Assembly: GCA_017893485.1 (NCBI GenBank)
Contig: CM030367.1
Coordinates: 143,457,767 to 143,521,766, forward strand
Direction: 5' to 3'
DNA: 64,000 bases
DNA from: Hemerocallis citrina
Lineage: Eukaryota; Streptophyta; Magnoliopsida; Asparagales; Asphodelaceae
The first letter of the stretch is position 1. Each line of letters begins with the position of its first letter. Below the pieces are notes generated by a model. It made no database searches. It saw only the letters and a list, made by a program, of their open reading frames with translations, and was not told the DNA's origin. This document shows positions 36,801 through 45,420 of the stretch, piece after piece. Both the position numbers and the translations under genes were made by a program.

Positions 36801-37082
36801 GTACCTCTCCACTTCATCCCACTCCCCAGCCTGAGCTTTCTCCTCGAAGTACTTCATATTGAAGTAAAACCCTGATTCTTGCTCCAACCTTCAAAAAAAA
36901 AAAAAAATATCAAAAACTTCAAATTTTGCATCAAACCCCTCCAAAAAAACAAATATCACAAAAAGCACAAAATCGAAAAACTGCAAAAAAAAAAAAACTC
37001 ACTTGTGCACGGATTCCTTGAACTTCTCCTCGTCTAAGAACTGGAGGATGAGGAAAACCAGCTCCCGGCTTAGCGACGACAT
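12805..37082 (-). CDS. TPR4-like: TOPLESS-related transcriptional co-repressor (TPR4-like), 25 coding exons
   Basis: The spliced protein (1,140 aa) is a Groucho/TUP1-type nuclear co-repressor. It is recruited by EAR motifs (LxLxL) of partners such as Aux/IAA and JAZ-NINJA and in turn recruits histone deacetylases. The N-terminus MSSLSRELVFLILQFLDEEK is the LisH motif, followed by CTLH/CRA with FFEIRKQKYLEAL. Lys71 and Phe74, known EAR-groove residues in TPL, are present. A Pro/Ala-rich linker (about residues 200-320) leads to two WD40 propellers, with blocks such as LDGKIKAWLYD and MMTFKVMTTFMPPPPASTF. All splice sites I used are GT-AG and the exons total 3,423 nt, divisible by three, with no internal stop. 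FTDHTCAPPNGAR and the C-terminal NGTPNGRT fit the TPR4 group better than TPL/TPR1, as I remember them. The paralogue call is less sure than the family. Confidence 0.95.
14458..14535 (+). repeat. Dispersed repeat with AAAGCCTTTATCCCAAA...GGGGTCGGCTACATGAATCC
   Basis: Inside a TPR intron, a stretch of ACAACAATAACAAACAACAG leads into AAAGCCTTTATCCCAAATTT and GGGTCGGCTACATGAATCC. This phrase is a common plant dispersed repeat as I remember it, possibly part of a SINE. Strongly diverged versions appear at about 16645-16700 and 33590-33660 in other introns of the same gene. Boundaries are not clear. Confidence 0.4.
17382..18239. mobile_element. hAT-like non-autonomous element in TPR intron 13
   Basis: The sequence starts CAGTGTTCTAAAAG and ends ...GTAACACTG, giving an inverted CAGTGTT terminus. 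The inner ends are also loosely complementary (GCGTATGTGC near the start against GCATATGCAGTATGTGCC near the end). No transposase frame is present in 858 bp; the middle is very AT-rich. The flanks are T-rich (CAGTTTTT / ATTTTTCA) and do not give a convincing 8-bp duplication, so the ends are tentative. Confidence 0.45.
20785..21528 (+). repeat. 5' LTR of the Copia element
   Basis: It starts TGTTGGCTGTTTTTGCTC, contains TTAGTCCCACATCGG near the start, a GC-rich block (20930-21010), a TATATAT box at 21174-21180 and ends AATCTAACA. Compared with the 3' LTR it has an extra six bases near 20973 and many transitions. Confidence 0.93.
21529..22846 (+). other. Copia 5' leader, non-coding
   Basis: About 1.3 kb of AT-rich sequence between the 5' LTR and the gag ATG. 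I see no gene and no recognisable tRNA-iMet primer site. Confidence 0.6.
22847..24541 (+). pseudogene. Copia gag, protease and integrase start (frame broken)
   Basis: Gag begins with MTMKEETDSAKPAKFDGTHF, the usual Copia gag start with FKRWQSQMKFWL. An in-frame TAG at 23516-23518 splits it; the frame then continues through a basic stretch to the zinc knuckle CLVCGRTNHLSFNC (about 23705-23745). Protease shows WWLDSGANVHVS with the D-S-G triad. Integrase starts with an HHCC zinc motif (H at GRLGHVNLG, then CEICVQAKHSR). The frame is lost at about 24530, where GRKY should run straight into TFVDDCSKYC. Confidence 0.85.
24542..26872 (+). pseudogene. Copia pol continued: integrase core, RT, RNase H (two frames)
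   Basis: In the +1 frame integrase continues with RSDRGGEYTS and VAERKNRTLLNM (catalytic D and E), then the RT start (WIFKKKLRADGSIEKYKARL, HQMDVKTAFLNGDLEEEIYM). Near 25770 a second shift returns to the original frame, where LYVDDILIL (RT catalytic site), RPDIAFAVGRLSRY and an RNase H ending ADHLTKGL are read to the stop at 26870-26872. RNase H looks decayed: GYSNANLVTN stands where GYSDADW-type sequence with an acidic residue is usual. The two shifts compensate each other. Confidence 0.85.
26873..27499 (+). other. Copia 3' non-coding region and polypurine tract
   Basis: No reading frame with family features is present. The segment ends in a T-rich then G-rich tract (TTTTTGGGGGGGGGGGGA, about 27482-27498) directly before the 3' LTR, which serves as the plus-strand primer. 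Confidence 0.7.
27500..28238 (+). repeat. 3' LTR of the Copia element
   Basis: It is a near copy of 20785-21528 with the same ends (TGTTGG ... TCTAACA) and TATATAT box, followed by the target duplicate AGTGT (28239-28243). Confidence 0.93.
29535..29843 (-). mobile_element. SMART/TRIM-like miniature LTR element (309 bp) in TPR intron 6
   Basis: Read on the minus strand: a short LTR (29843 to 29777) starting TGTTAGAATACAAG and ending CTTTCACA, then a primer site TGGTATGAGAGC (29776-29765; one mismatch to the tRNA-iMet site TGGTATCAGAGC), about 150 bp of non-coding sequence, a purine tract CTCGAGAGGAGG, and a second LTR (29612 to 29535). The whole is flanked by TACTC at 29530-29534 and 29844-29848. 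These are all the marks of an LTR retrotransposon in 309 bp with no coding capacity, the size class described as SMARTs. Confidence 0.85.
32580..33339. mobile_element. hAT-like MITE in TPR intron 3
   Basis: The flanks carry a perfect duplication CATACAAG at 32572-32579 and 33340-33347. The ends are imperfect inverted repeats (CAGGGCTTTAAATG against AAAGGTTGTAAATG, followed by shared GCCCGACA). An 8-bp duplication and CAGGG-type ends suit hAT. No transposase frame is present. The inner part repeats GATATATC/CGATATAT motifs. Confidence 0.65.
33883..35416. mobile_element. Larger hAT-like non-autonomous element in TPR intron 3, hosting another MITE
   Basis: The ends CATAGTTATCAAATCG and, inverted, TATAGTTGTCAATATC pair; both subterminal regions are rich in CGTAT/ATATCGTA. 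Flanks GTTCCAGA (33875-33882) and ATTCCAGG (35417-35424) match at six of eight positions. The 34854-35228 element lies inside it. Without that insert it would be about 1.15 kb. No transposase is encoded. Confidence 0.45.
34854..35228. mobile_element. hAT-type MITE (CAGGGCCGGCCCTG ends), nested
   Basis: It starts CAGGGCCGGCCCTG and ends ...GTCAACCCTG, with GGGGCCCCC near the left end and GGGGGCCC near the right. The 8-bp flanks GTAAGCCA (34846-34853) and GTAAGCTA (35229-35236) differ at one base. CAGGGCCGGCCCTG-type ends are a familiar signature of plant hAT MITEs. It is 375 bp and non-coding. Confidence 0.8.
36627..36688 (-). repeat. Homopolymer pair in the 117-bp TPR intron 2
   Basis: The plus strand has a C-run (36627-36662, one A at 36652) followed by an A-run (36663-36688). 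In the sense of the gene the intron therefore reads about 26 T, then about 35 G with one T. It fills more than half of intron 2 (36589-36705). Exact lengths may be affected by sequencing. Confidence 0.85.
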
Positions 37083-37380
37083 TCCGCCTCAAAATTCGTG
37101 CACGAATTTGGGGGGAAATTGAAAAACGGATCGAATTCGACGATTTGGAACGGAAATTTTCGGGATTCGTAGGGGGTTATTTGAAAATAATTCAGGAATT
37201 GAAGGGTTTTGGAGGCTAACCTAGGGTTTCGACGCTCATGGCGTCGAAGAGAAGGAAGAAGGTACGAGAGAGAAAGAGGTGAAATCAGAGAATGGGAAAA
37301 AAACTGAGAGAAGGATGAGACTTTGTCTCGCTTTCTTCGATGCGTTTTGTAGTCCTCTCTTTCTCTCTCCTTTTTACGGA
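37083..37380 (-). promoter_or_regulatory. TPR 5' leader with a short upstream ORF
   Basis: The sequence upstream of the ATG at 37082 is CT-rich in the sense strand (TTTCTCTCT stretches near 37260 and 37360), typical of plant leaders. A 7-codon upstream ORF, MSVETLG then stop, occupies 37239-37216. No clear TATA box is seen, so the transcription start is not fixed; a leader intron cannot be excluded. Confidence 0.5.
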
Positions 37381-37437
37381 CTTATCAGTGATAAGTAAGA
37401 TGGCTTATCAGATAATCTACTCTGCTCATCTGATAAG
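37381..37437. promoter_or_regulatory. Cluster of GATAAG motifs upstream of the TPR gene
   Basis: Four GATAAG/CTTATC motifs lie at 37381, 37390, 37404 and 37432, plus a GATAAT at 37411, about 300-355 bp upstream of the ATG. Such I-box/GATA elements bind GATA or MYB-related factors; whether they work here is unknown. Confidence 0.4.
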
Positions 37438-38018
37438 CGAGCGATGGTGGGGGGAGCGTGGGTTTTTGCGGATTCGAAAATTAGGATTTCATTTCGATGG
37501 ATATTCATTGTGAGGTCCGCCACAAATGCTCGTGGCTGGTGAGATGGCGCGTCTCTCGCGCGAGTTATAGCGGGTCGTTTGAACTTTTCGCGAGTTTTTG
37601 GGTTAGCGGATTTCCGTGACTCTGATGAATCTTGAGTCACGTTGAGATGGGATCTGCTGTGAGTGGAGAACACCGAATAACGAAGTCTACCAATGGAATG
37701 CATGAAACTGTCAAGTGTGGGAGTCGAACAGAAAACAACATTTTATGTTTGGATAATGGCCATATTTTCAAGGTAGTTGTGTAATGGATAGGATGTCGAT
37801 GTTTGATGTTAGGACGAATTTTGGCAGGGGAATGTGTGGACAGTGAAGTCAAAACGCGTTGAAGGACAATTTAACTCATTTCGTTGCATTGCAAATGCTA
37901 GTACTACAATTTTGCATAATAGTCGTGGCCTCCAAATGTGTGGTTTTGTTGCTGAATCTTCTCTGACTATTTTCTTTATTTTATGGCTTTAATGTATTGT
38001 ATTGTATGTTCTCCTAAT
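37438..38018. other. Upstream intergenic region between the TPR gene and the LINE
   Basis: About 580 bp with no recognisable gene or repeat. It probably contains distal promoter sequence of the TPR gene. Confidence 0.4.
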
Positions 38019-38054
38019 TTTTTTAATTTTTTTATAAAAAAAAGATGGAGTATA
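38019..38054 (-). mobile_element. A-rich 3' tail of the LINE, cut off by Tat element 3
   Basis: The plus strand has T-rich CTAATTTTTTTAATTTTTTT then TATAAAAAAAAGATGGAGTA, ending at the target copy GTCAC (38055-38059). Joined across element 3 to 57671 it reads, on the minus strand, as a 3' UTR with AATAAA (complement near 57677-57690) followed after some 40-60 nt by an A-rich tail. This is inferred from position and composition. Confidence 0.5.
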
Positions 38055-38059
38055 GTCAC

Positions 38060-38633
38060 TAATATGGATCAAATAACGTGGTCCCTCCTGGGTCACGGGA
38101 TCTCCTCGAAAGGCGCTCACCCCTGATCATCAGATCTGCCACGTCAGCCCTAAAACCACCTGGTTTTTCGCCACGTCAGCCCTAAACCGTTTAGGCTTCC
38201 GCCACGTCAGGCCCACAGGCAACCGGGTCCAGACCCGGCCCCAAACGGGTCCAGACCCGGTTGGGGCTGCCTATAAATACCAGGCCCCCTAATCCTTCAC
38301 AAGGTAATCAATATTCAATATCTCCCCTCTAAAATCCTAGTTCTGTTACTCTTCAGTGACTGATTAGATCGTTGGAGGGTTTGCCACCGGGATTAACCCC
38401 GGTGTTTCTCGACCGAGTGCAGGTACACGAGACCTCTGGGTCCGAACCTCTAGATCTAGGCGGAGCCCCCAGATCCGAGCCGAGCATCCGATCTCCACCT
38501 CACTCCCGCTTACTCCCGAGTCGTTCCCTCGGCTAAGGATCGGGTGTACCATCCGTACCGAAGCTTCCGCAAAAATACAAATCGAGAAAAACTCACACCT
38601 GGTGCAGCCACCCTCCAAAAACAAACCGCATCA
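38060..38633 (+). repeat. 5' LTR of Tat element 3
   Basis: It starts TAATATGG, a change from the TGATATGG of the 3' LTR, and ends CCGCATCA; 574 bp. It has three CCACGTCA motifs (38139, 38171, 38202), TATAAAT at 38272-38278 and the hairpin CCGGGATTAACCCCGG at 38387-38402. It lacks one 32-bp repeat unit present in the 3' LTR. Confidence 0.92.
38139..38278 (+). promoter_or_regulatory. LTR promoter of Tat element 3: three CCACGTCA repeats and TATA box
   Basis: Three GCCACGTCAG-type sites 31-32 bp apart (38139, 38171, 38202) precede TATAAAT at 38272. The element lies in the orientation opposite to the TPR gene, about 1 kb upstream of its ATG, so this promoter points away from the gene. Confidence 0.5.
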
Positions 38634-38635
38634 GG

Positions 38636-38654
38636 TTGGCGCTGTCTGTGGGAA
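38636..38654 (+). other. Primer binding site of Tat element 3
   Basis: TTGGCGCTGTCTGTGGGAA follows the LTR end by two bases. It differs from the site of element 2 at one position (CGCT against CGCC). Confidence 0.75.
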
Positions 38655-38718
38655 ACCCCTCGATACGGACATCAGTCCGAACCCAGCCATTAACGGCATC
38701 CCATCAATCCGAGCTTAC

Positions 38719-40010
38719 ATGGGACCCAAGCCCAGGAGAGCTGTCACCTCTACATGGCGCCAGGACGTTCCTCCTCAGGACGTTCCCGCCGACACTCATG
38801 GATCGAACAACCCGAGGGTCAGCCTCGGACACCAGTCGGGCACCTCTCGCTCGGTCGTACCTGACCTACGAGGGGTCATCCAGAATCGACAGGCGAGTCG
38901 GACTAGGGGAAGGGCCGCTTCCAACTCGGTCCCGAACCATCCCAGACCTCTACCCCAAGAGCGGGAACTGGCTCTCAGTCGCATCGGCCAGAGGCCACCA
39001 CCCCAGCGCCACTCAGTCGAACAGGCTCCAGTCACCCACCAGGAGTTCCAAGACTTCCGGAAGGAGATCATAGAGGCTATCCTGGGGACCCCGTCGATGA
39101 GACGCCCCACCACTCTCACTCGTAATCGGATGTCGAGGCCAGCACATCTCGCGACCCGACAGTCCCGCCGGAGTATGACGATGACGTCCTTAAATGCCTC
39201 CAAGAAATGGAGGACCACCTCGACCACTTCGACAACGGCGGCCTGAGGCCGGCTCAGGGCCACAAGCCAATCCGACCTCCTTTCTCCACCACAATCCTGC
39301 AAGCAGAAATACCTCGGAATCTCTGCCCACCACAATTCAAGGCTTATGACGGCGAGGGTGATCCTACTGATCACATGGAGGGCTTTAAGACCCTCATGAT
39401 GATTCACAGCGCATCGAATTCCCTCCTGTGCTGTGCCTTCCCCGCCACCCTCCAGGACCCGGCTCGGGAATGGTTCTCTAGGCTCCCCTCCGGCTCCATT
39501 TACTCATTCGACCAACTGGAGGGCAACTTCCTCGCCCACTTCGTGACCAGCAGGAAAGCCAAGAAGACGAGCGCGTCCCTGCTAGGACTACGACAGAAGA
39601 AAGGAGAGTCACTCCGGCTGTTCATCCGAAGGTTCACCACGGAGGTGAGGTCAGTCTCTTCCCTCAACCTAGGAGTCACCTCGGTAGCGTTCCGACACAA
39701 CGTATGGCAGGGCCAGCTGAAGATGTCCCTGGTGAAGAAGCCTCCGATCGATTAAAAAAAGTTCCCAAAAGATGGGGCCATCACGAAAAGGGTCCCTCCG
39801 GTTCCACGCTTCGAAAGATACACTCTGCTGACGCAGAACGTATCGACTATCCTCTTAGCAATCGAAGACAGGGATCTCGTCCAATTCCCTCCACGAGCGA
39901 CCAACAACAACAAAAGGAGGGATCAGCGGTTCTACTGCCGCTTCCACCGAGACAACGGGCACGATACCGAACATTGCCGTGCCCTAAAAGACGAAATCGA
40001 GGCCGTCATT
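38719..40010 (+). pseudogene. Gypsy gag of element 3, frameshifted
   Basis: Gag starts at 38719 (MGPKPRRAVTS), matching the start of gag in element 2. A frameshift near 39110-39240 moves the capsid region (EDHLDHFDNG, then KAYDGEGDPTDHMEGFKTLM, PAREWFSRL) to another frame, open to a TAA at 39753. Beyond it the frame is lost again. The zinc-knuckle-like FYCRFHRDNGHDTEHCRAL is readable in translation around 39930-39990. Gag would build the particle; this copy cannot make a full product. Confidence 0.8.
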
Positions 40011-40156
40011 CAATGAAGGTACCTCCGGGAATTCAAACAGAAAGACGCCCGGGACCAAGAGACCCGAGGAACCGGAGGCCTTCCCCTCCTCTTTGAATAC
40101 CCAGTCAGCATCCCGAGCGGAACCCCGAGCCTGAAGAACCCGAGGGTCAAGCCATC

Positions 40157-43100
40157 TTGTATTGCGTCCATGGAGGGCCCATGGGAGGAGAGTCCAGCAC
40201 TTCCTGCAAGGCATTCGTCCGAGAGGTAAACGCCGTCCAGGGTCTCCTTTCCCTCCAGGTCCAGCAACTTCCTGTCTCCTTTTCTGGAGAAGACCTGGAG
40301 GGAGTTCGGCTTCCGCACTGCGATGCGCTCGTCGTCAGCCTTAGCATGGCGAACTTTGAGGCCCGTCGGATCCTCATGGACAACGGGAGCTCTGTAAACA
40401 TTCTCTTCCTGGAGGCATTCGAGAACCTAAAGCTCTCTCGGAATAAGCTAAAGCCAGCCGAGTACACCCTGCACGGGTTCTCCGGCGTCCCGGTGCCGAT
40501 CGAGGAGATCGTGACCTTAGACGTCACCGCCGGTACGACCCCTCACAGACAGGACCGAGTCGATGGAATTCATGGTTGTAAACATCAAGGCAGCCTACAA
40601 TACCATCCTCGGCCGTCCTGCCCTCTGCTCCCTCCAGGCGGTTCCCTCGACCTACCACCAAAAGCTGAAATTCCCCATCAATTCAGGTATCGGAGTTGTC
40701 CGAGGAAACCAAGAAGCGGCACGGTCGTGCTATATGACAGCCATCGGGGACGGTGTGTTCCCCCTCGATGCCGTCGGGGAGCTATAGCCCGAAAGAAGCC
40801 AGCCAGAACCCACGCTGGCAGACGAGCAAGAGGAAGTCTCGTTCGAGACAGGGGACGCATCGAAGTGGTTCCGAGTAAGCTGCTCCCTGGCTCCCAACCT
40901 AAAATCCGACCTGATCGACTGTATTCACCGCAATGTTGACCTCTTCGCCTGGAAGCCTTCTGATATGCCCGGGATCTCTGAAGACCTGATCATGCACAAA
41001 CTCAGCGTAATCTCCGGCGACATAAGTTCGCCCTAGAGAGGTAGCAGGCGGTGAAAGCAGAGGTGGACAAACTCTTGTCCGCTCGTTTCATACAGGAGGT
41101 CAACTACCTCGAGTGGCTGGCGAACGTCGTAATGGTCAGAAAGGCGAGCAGGAGCTGTAGGATCTGCATAGACTTTACTGACCTCAACAAGGCGTGCCCC
41201 AAAGATCCGTTTCCTCTCCCCAGCATTAATGCTCCGATCGACGCTACATCGGGTCACGAGCTCCTTTCTTTCATGGATGCCTTCTCAGGCTACAACCAGA
41301 TCCAAATGTTCCTTCTTGATATAGCCAAGACGTTCTTCGTCACGGACCAAGGTCTTTATTGCTACCGGGTTATGCCCTTCGGGCTGAAGAACGCAGGTGC
41401 TACTTATCAGAGGCTCGTTAACCGAGTCTTCAAGGATCAAATTGGTCGCAACATGGAGGTGTACGTCGACAACATGCTCATCAAGAGCCAGCAGGGACAA
41501 GACCACATCGCAGACCTGGAAGAAGCCTTTGGGGTCCTTCGGACGCACAATATGAGACTCAATTCGGCGAAGTCTGCGTTCGGCATCTCCTCAGGGAAAT
41601 TCCTCGGGTTCGTCGTCAACCAGGGCGGCATCGAGGCGAACCTCGAGAAGATCCAGGCCATAATAGACATGGCCCCTCCCAGAAACATTAAAGAAGTCCA
41701 GAGGCTCACGGGAAGACTGGCGGCCATCGGCCATTTTCTCTCCAAGTCCAGAGAGAAGTCTCTTCCATTCTTTAAGGCCTTGCACAGAACCAGGGGTTTC
41801 GAGTGGGGTACTCAGCAGCAAGAAGGGTTCTCCCAATTGAAAGAGTATCTCGCCAACCCTCCTCTCCTCAGTAAGCCCGAACCAGGTGAGCCCCTCTGGC
41901 TTTATCTTTCGGCTTCGAAAAACGTGCTCAGTGCTGTCCTCGTTCAAGAAGAGGACGGAGTCCAATAGCCGTTGTACTATGTGAGCAAGGTTTTGCTCAC
42001 CGCCGAGACCAGATACTCTAAAATAAATAAGGTAGCCTACGCCATAGTCATGGCCACGCGGAAGCTCCGTCCCTATTTTCAGGTGCATTCGATTCAAGTG
42101 CTCACGGACCAGCCTCTGAAGGCCGTACTCTACAAGCCTGAAAGCTTCGGACGACTGGTCAAATGGTCGATTGAGCTCAGTCAATATGACATCGGCTATC
42201 AGCCAAGGACGGCCATCAAAGGGCAGACCCTCGCCGAGTTCATCACGGAATGCACCATCTCCGAACAACCCGAAAGCAAGGAGGCCGACCAGACGTGGGA
42301 AGTTTATGTCGACGGCTCCTCCTGCAAAGCGGAGAGTGGTGCGGGTATCATTCTGTGGGGTCCCGATGGTTTCCTCCTTCAATATTGCTTCCGCCTCAAC
42401 TTTCCAGCCTCTAACAGCGAGGCTGAGTATGAGGCCATGATCGTCGGACTCACCTGGCACATCAGGCTGGCGCCAGACAGATCAAGGCCTTCAGCAACTT
42501 TCAGCTCGTGGTCAACCAGATCACCGGAGAGTACGAGGCCCGTGACGATCAGATGATCAGGTACTTGACTGTGGTCCAACTGCTATTGGCATCCTTCGAC
42601 GAGTCTGCGGTCTTCAGGATCCCCAGGGAGCAGAACGCCCAGGCCGATGCTCTGTCGAAGCTAGGTTCCTCGTCCTTCGAGGGTCTCGACCATACCATCC
42701 TAATCGAAGTACTCCTGAAGCCAAGTACTGACCTCCCCGAGACTCTCTGCATCGAGAACTGAGCTCATCCTGACAATTGGACCACTCCCATCAAGAAGTT
42801 TCTAATCAAAGGAGAGCTCCCCGAAGTCCGAGCTGAAGCGGGTCAGGGTCCATTCGGAAAGGTTCGCCATAATCAGCGAAACCCTCTTCAAACGGTCATA
42901 CACAACGACAGACGGAAGACCCTATCTCTGCTGCTTAACTCCTGATGAAACAAAGTACGCTCTCAAGGAGCTCCATGAAGGAATTAGCAGGTGCCATATA
43001 GGAAGCCGCTCGCTTGCGCGAAAGGCTCTGAATCACCGGTACTACTAGCCTACGATGCTACAAGACGCCCTCACCCTGGTCAAGAAGTGTGGCCCCTGTC

Positions 43101-44030
43101 AACGGTTCTTCCCTGTAAAAAGGGCTCCCGCAAGTGAACCTCCATTCCCTGGCCAGTCCGACTGCCTTTGCAATGTGGGGGATGGATCTGGTAGGTCCAT
43201 TTCCAAAGGCAACGGGCCAACGAAAGTTTCTCATAGTGGCAATCGACTACTTCACGAAATGGATCGAAGCCGAGTCTCTGGCCACGATCACCGAACAGCA
43301 GACCCAACAATTTTTCTAGAAGCACATCGTCTGCCGATTCGGGATTCCCCAAGTACTCATTACAGACAATGGGACTCAATTCATGGGTAAATATTTTCGA
43401 AAGTTCTGTGAAGATCTCGGGATCCAGCAGCATTTTTCTTCGGTGTGCCACCCGCAGTCAAACGGCCATGCCCAGAACGCGAACCGCAAGATCCTTGACG
43501 GTCTCAAGAAACGACTTGATAACTCTTCCAAGGGGTTATGGATCAATGAGCTGCCAAGCGTTCTCTGGGCCCACCGAACGACGAAAAGAATCCCCACAGA
43601 AGAGTCGCCATTCAATCTCACATACGGTACAGAGGCCGTGATCCCCCTGGAGATCGGGCTCCCTTCGCCTCAGATCATGGCCTTCGACGAAGCAAGCAAC
43701 TCAGCACAGCTACGTGCCGACCTGGATCTCATAGACGAGGTCAGGGAGAAGTCCGCCATTAGAAGGAATACCTACCAGCAGAGGATCGAAAGGTTCTACA
43801 ACAAAAAGGTGCGTCCCACCGACATTAAGCTCGGGGACCTCGTCCTCCGGAAGCTGGCGGTATCCAACCCCGACCAAAAGAGGAAACTGGCCCCAAACTG
43901 GGAAGGCCCATATAAGGTATCTGGGGTCATACGCCCGGACACGTACCGCCTAACCGACCCGGAAGGCAAGGCTGTCAAGAGACCCTAGAACACAGAGCAC
44001 CTCATCAAATTCATAGAAGGGCATGGATAG
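40157..44030 (+). pseudogene. Gypsy pol of element 3 (protease, RT, two RNase H, integrase), broken
   Basis: Protease shows DNGSSVNILF (40380). RT runs from LLSARFIQEVNYLEWL (41080) with FMDAFSGYNQIQM and RVMPFGLKNAGATYQRLVNR; the catalytic YVDD reads YVDN (about 41463). The first RNase H follows after PLWLYLSASKNV (41900) and the archaeal-type one has YVDGSSCKAESGAGIIL (about 42306). Integrase shows the zinc motif (KKCGPCQRF, 43083), AIDYFTKW (43225), TDNGTQF (43365) and PQSNGHAQNANRKIL, where the usual catalytic Glu of NGQAEV is Gln. A TAG at 43986-43988 falls in the C-terminus (KRP, stop, NTEHLIKF). There are several other stops and shifts, for example an in-frame TAG at 41966-41968. Confidence 0.85.
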
Positions 44031-44174
44031 CCTCTACAGTACATATAAATTATGAAAGATGTAATCAATACGTCGTGTCTTTTTTTTTGTAAAGTCCAAG
44101 TATGTTGTAATTATGTCAGCTTTCTTAAAACAAGCTTTGGCTTCATATTAGTTCTCATTAAAAACATGTCTCGG
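44031..44174 (+). other. Short spacer after pol in element 3
   Basis: AT-rich sequence with a T-run near 44080; no gene seen. Confidence 0.4.
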
Positions 44175-44400
44175 GCTCGGCACTCGGAAGAAATCGCGAG
44201 CCACAAAAAGCTTCTCTAACAAGCTTAGGGCTCGGCACTCGGAAGGAACCGCGAGCCACAAAAAGCTTCCCCTACAAGTTTAGGGCTCGGCACTCAGTAG
44301 AAACCACGAGCCACAGAAAAGCTTTCTTTATAAGCTTAGGGCTCGGCATTCGGAAGAAACCGCGAGCCACAAAAGTCTCTCATATAAACCTGGGGCTCGG
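44175..44400 (+). repeat. Tandem array, unit about 55 bp, in element 3
   Basis: GGGCTCGGCACTCGG followed by AAACCGCGAGCCACAAAAAG and CTT..AAGCTTAG recurs at 44175, 44230, 44285, 44341 and 44395, a spacing of 54-56 bp. Confidence 0.85.
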
Positions 44401-44439
44401 TGCCCAGACAGTTATCTTGCGCAAAGATAGAGTCACCTT

Positions 44440-45420
44440 CAAGGTACGGGGGCTTGGCATCTGCCCCGAGCATGGTTTGGGCTTTTTCAAGACCATCAAC
44501 CTATGCGCTCGGCGGCAACCACCAGCTACACCCGTGTTATCTACCCGAGAACAAGTGTGGGGGCTTGTCATCGTCCTCGAGCAAGGCCTTGACTTTCTTC
44601 GAAGCCACGCGACCTTTACGCTCGGCGACGACCTTCAGCTACGCCCATTACTGGCTTTCTCCATGGTATAGGAGCTCGGCATCTGTCCCGAGCATGGTTT
44701 GGGCTTTTTTAAGATCATCAACCTATGCGCTCAGCGGTAACCGCTAACTAAACTCGTGCCATCTACCCGAGAACAAGTGTGGGGGCTCGTTGTCGACCTC
44801 GAGCAAGGCCTTGGCTTTCTTCAAAGCCATGTGATCTTTACGCTCGGCGACGACCTTCAGCTATGCTCATTACTGGCTTTCTCCATGGTACGGGAGCTCG
44901 ACATCTGCCCCCAGCATGGTTTGGGCTTTTTTAAGACCATCAACTTATGCGCTCGGCGACAACCGTCAGCTACACCAGTGCTATCTACCCGACAACAAGT
45001 GTGGGGGCTCGTCGTCGACCTCAAGCAAGGTCTTGGCTTTCTTCAAAGCCACGCGACCTTTACGCTCGGCGACGACCTTCAGCTATGCCCATTACTGGCT
45101 TTCTCCATGGTATAGGGGCTCGGCATTTGCCTCGAGCATAGGTTTAGGCTTTTTCAAGACCATCAACCTATGCGCTCGGCGGCAACCGCCAGCTACACCT
45201 GTGCCATCTACCCTTGAAGTGTGGGGGTTCATCGTCGACCTCGAGCAAGGCCTTGGCTTTCTTCAAAGCCACGCGACCTTTACGCTCAGCGATGATCTTC
45301 AGCTATGCCCATTACTGGCTTTCTCCTTGGTATGGGGGCTTGGCATCAGCCTCGAGCATGGCTTGGGCCTTTTCAGGCCCACCAGCCTATTCGCTTGACG
45401 ATAACCTCTGGCCATACCCA
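44440..45420 (+). repeat. Tandem array, unit about 221 bp, in element 3
   Basis: The phrase GAGCATGGTTTGGGCTTTTT recurs with small changes at 44469, 44690, 44911, 45132 and 45352. Each unit also has CTATGCGCTCGGCGGCAACC, GTGTGGGGGCT and GCGACCTTTACGCTCGGCGA. The open frames across it (such as 44400-44747) are by-products of the repeat. Confidence 0.88.

Larger units (their letters stand above)
28585..37082 (-). other. TPR4-like: TPR gene exons 1-9 (LisH, CTLH/CRA, linker, start of WD40)
   Basis: Exon coordinates on the minus strand: 37003-37082, 36706-36888, 36475-36588, 31698-31856, 31356-31530, 31117-31252, 29073-29188, 28800-28935, 28585-28694. Exons 1-4 encode the tetramerising EAR-binding domain (residues 1 to about 178). 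Exons 5-7 encode the linker, including Ala-rich AAAAGNASALAGWM and KRPRTPPNALSM. Exon 8 begins WD40 sequence (VTSMDFHPSHHTLLL). The exon 2/3 junction AA|G gives LEALDNKHDRAK, one Asn more than the LEALDKHDRAK usual in the family. Intron 3 is 4.6 kb and intron 6 is 1.9 kb; both carry small transposons. Confidence 0.9.
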
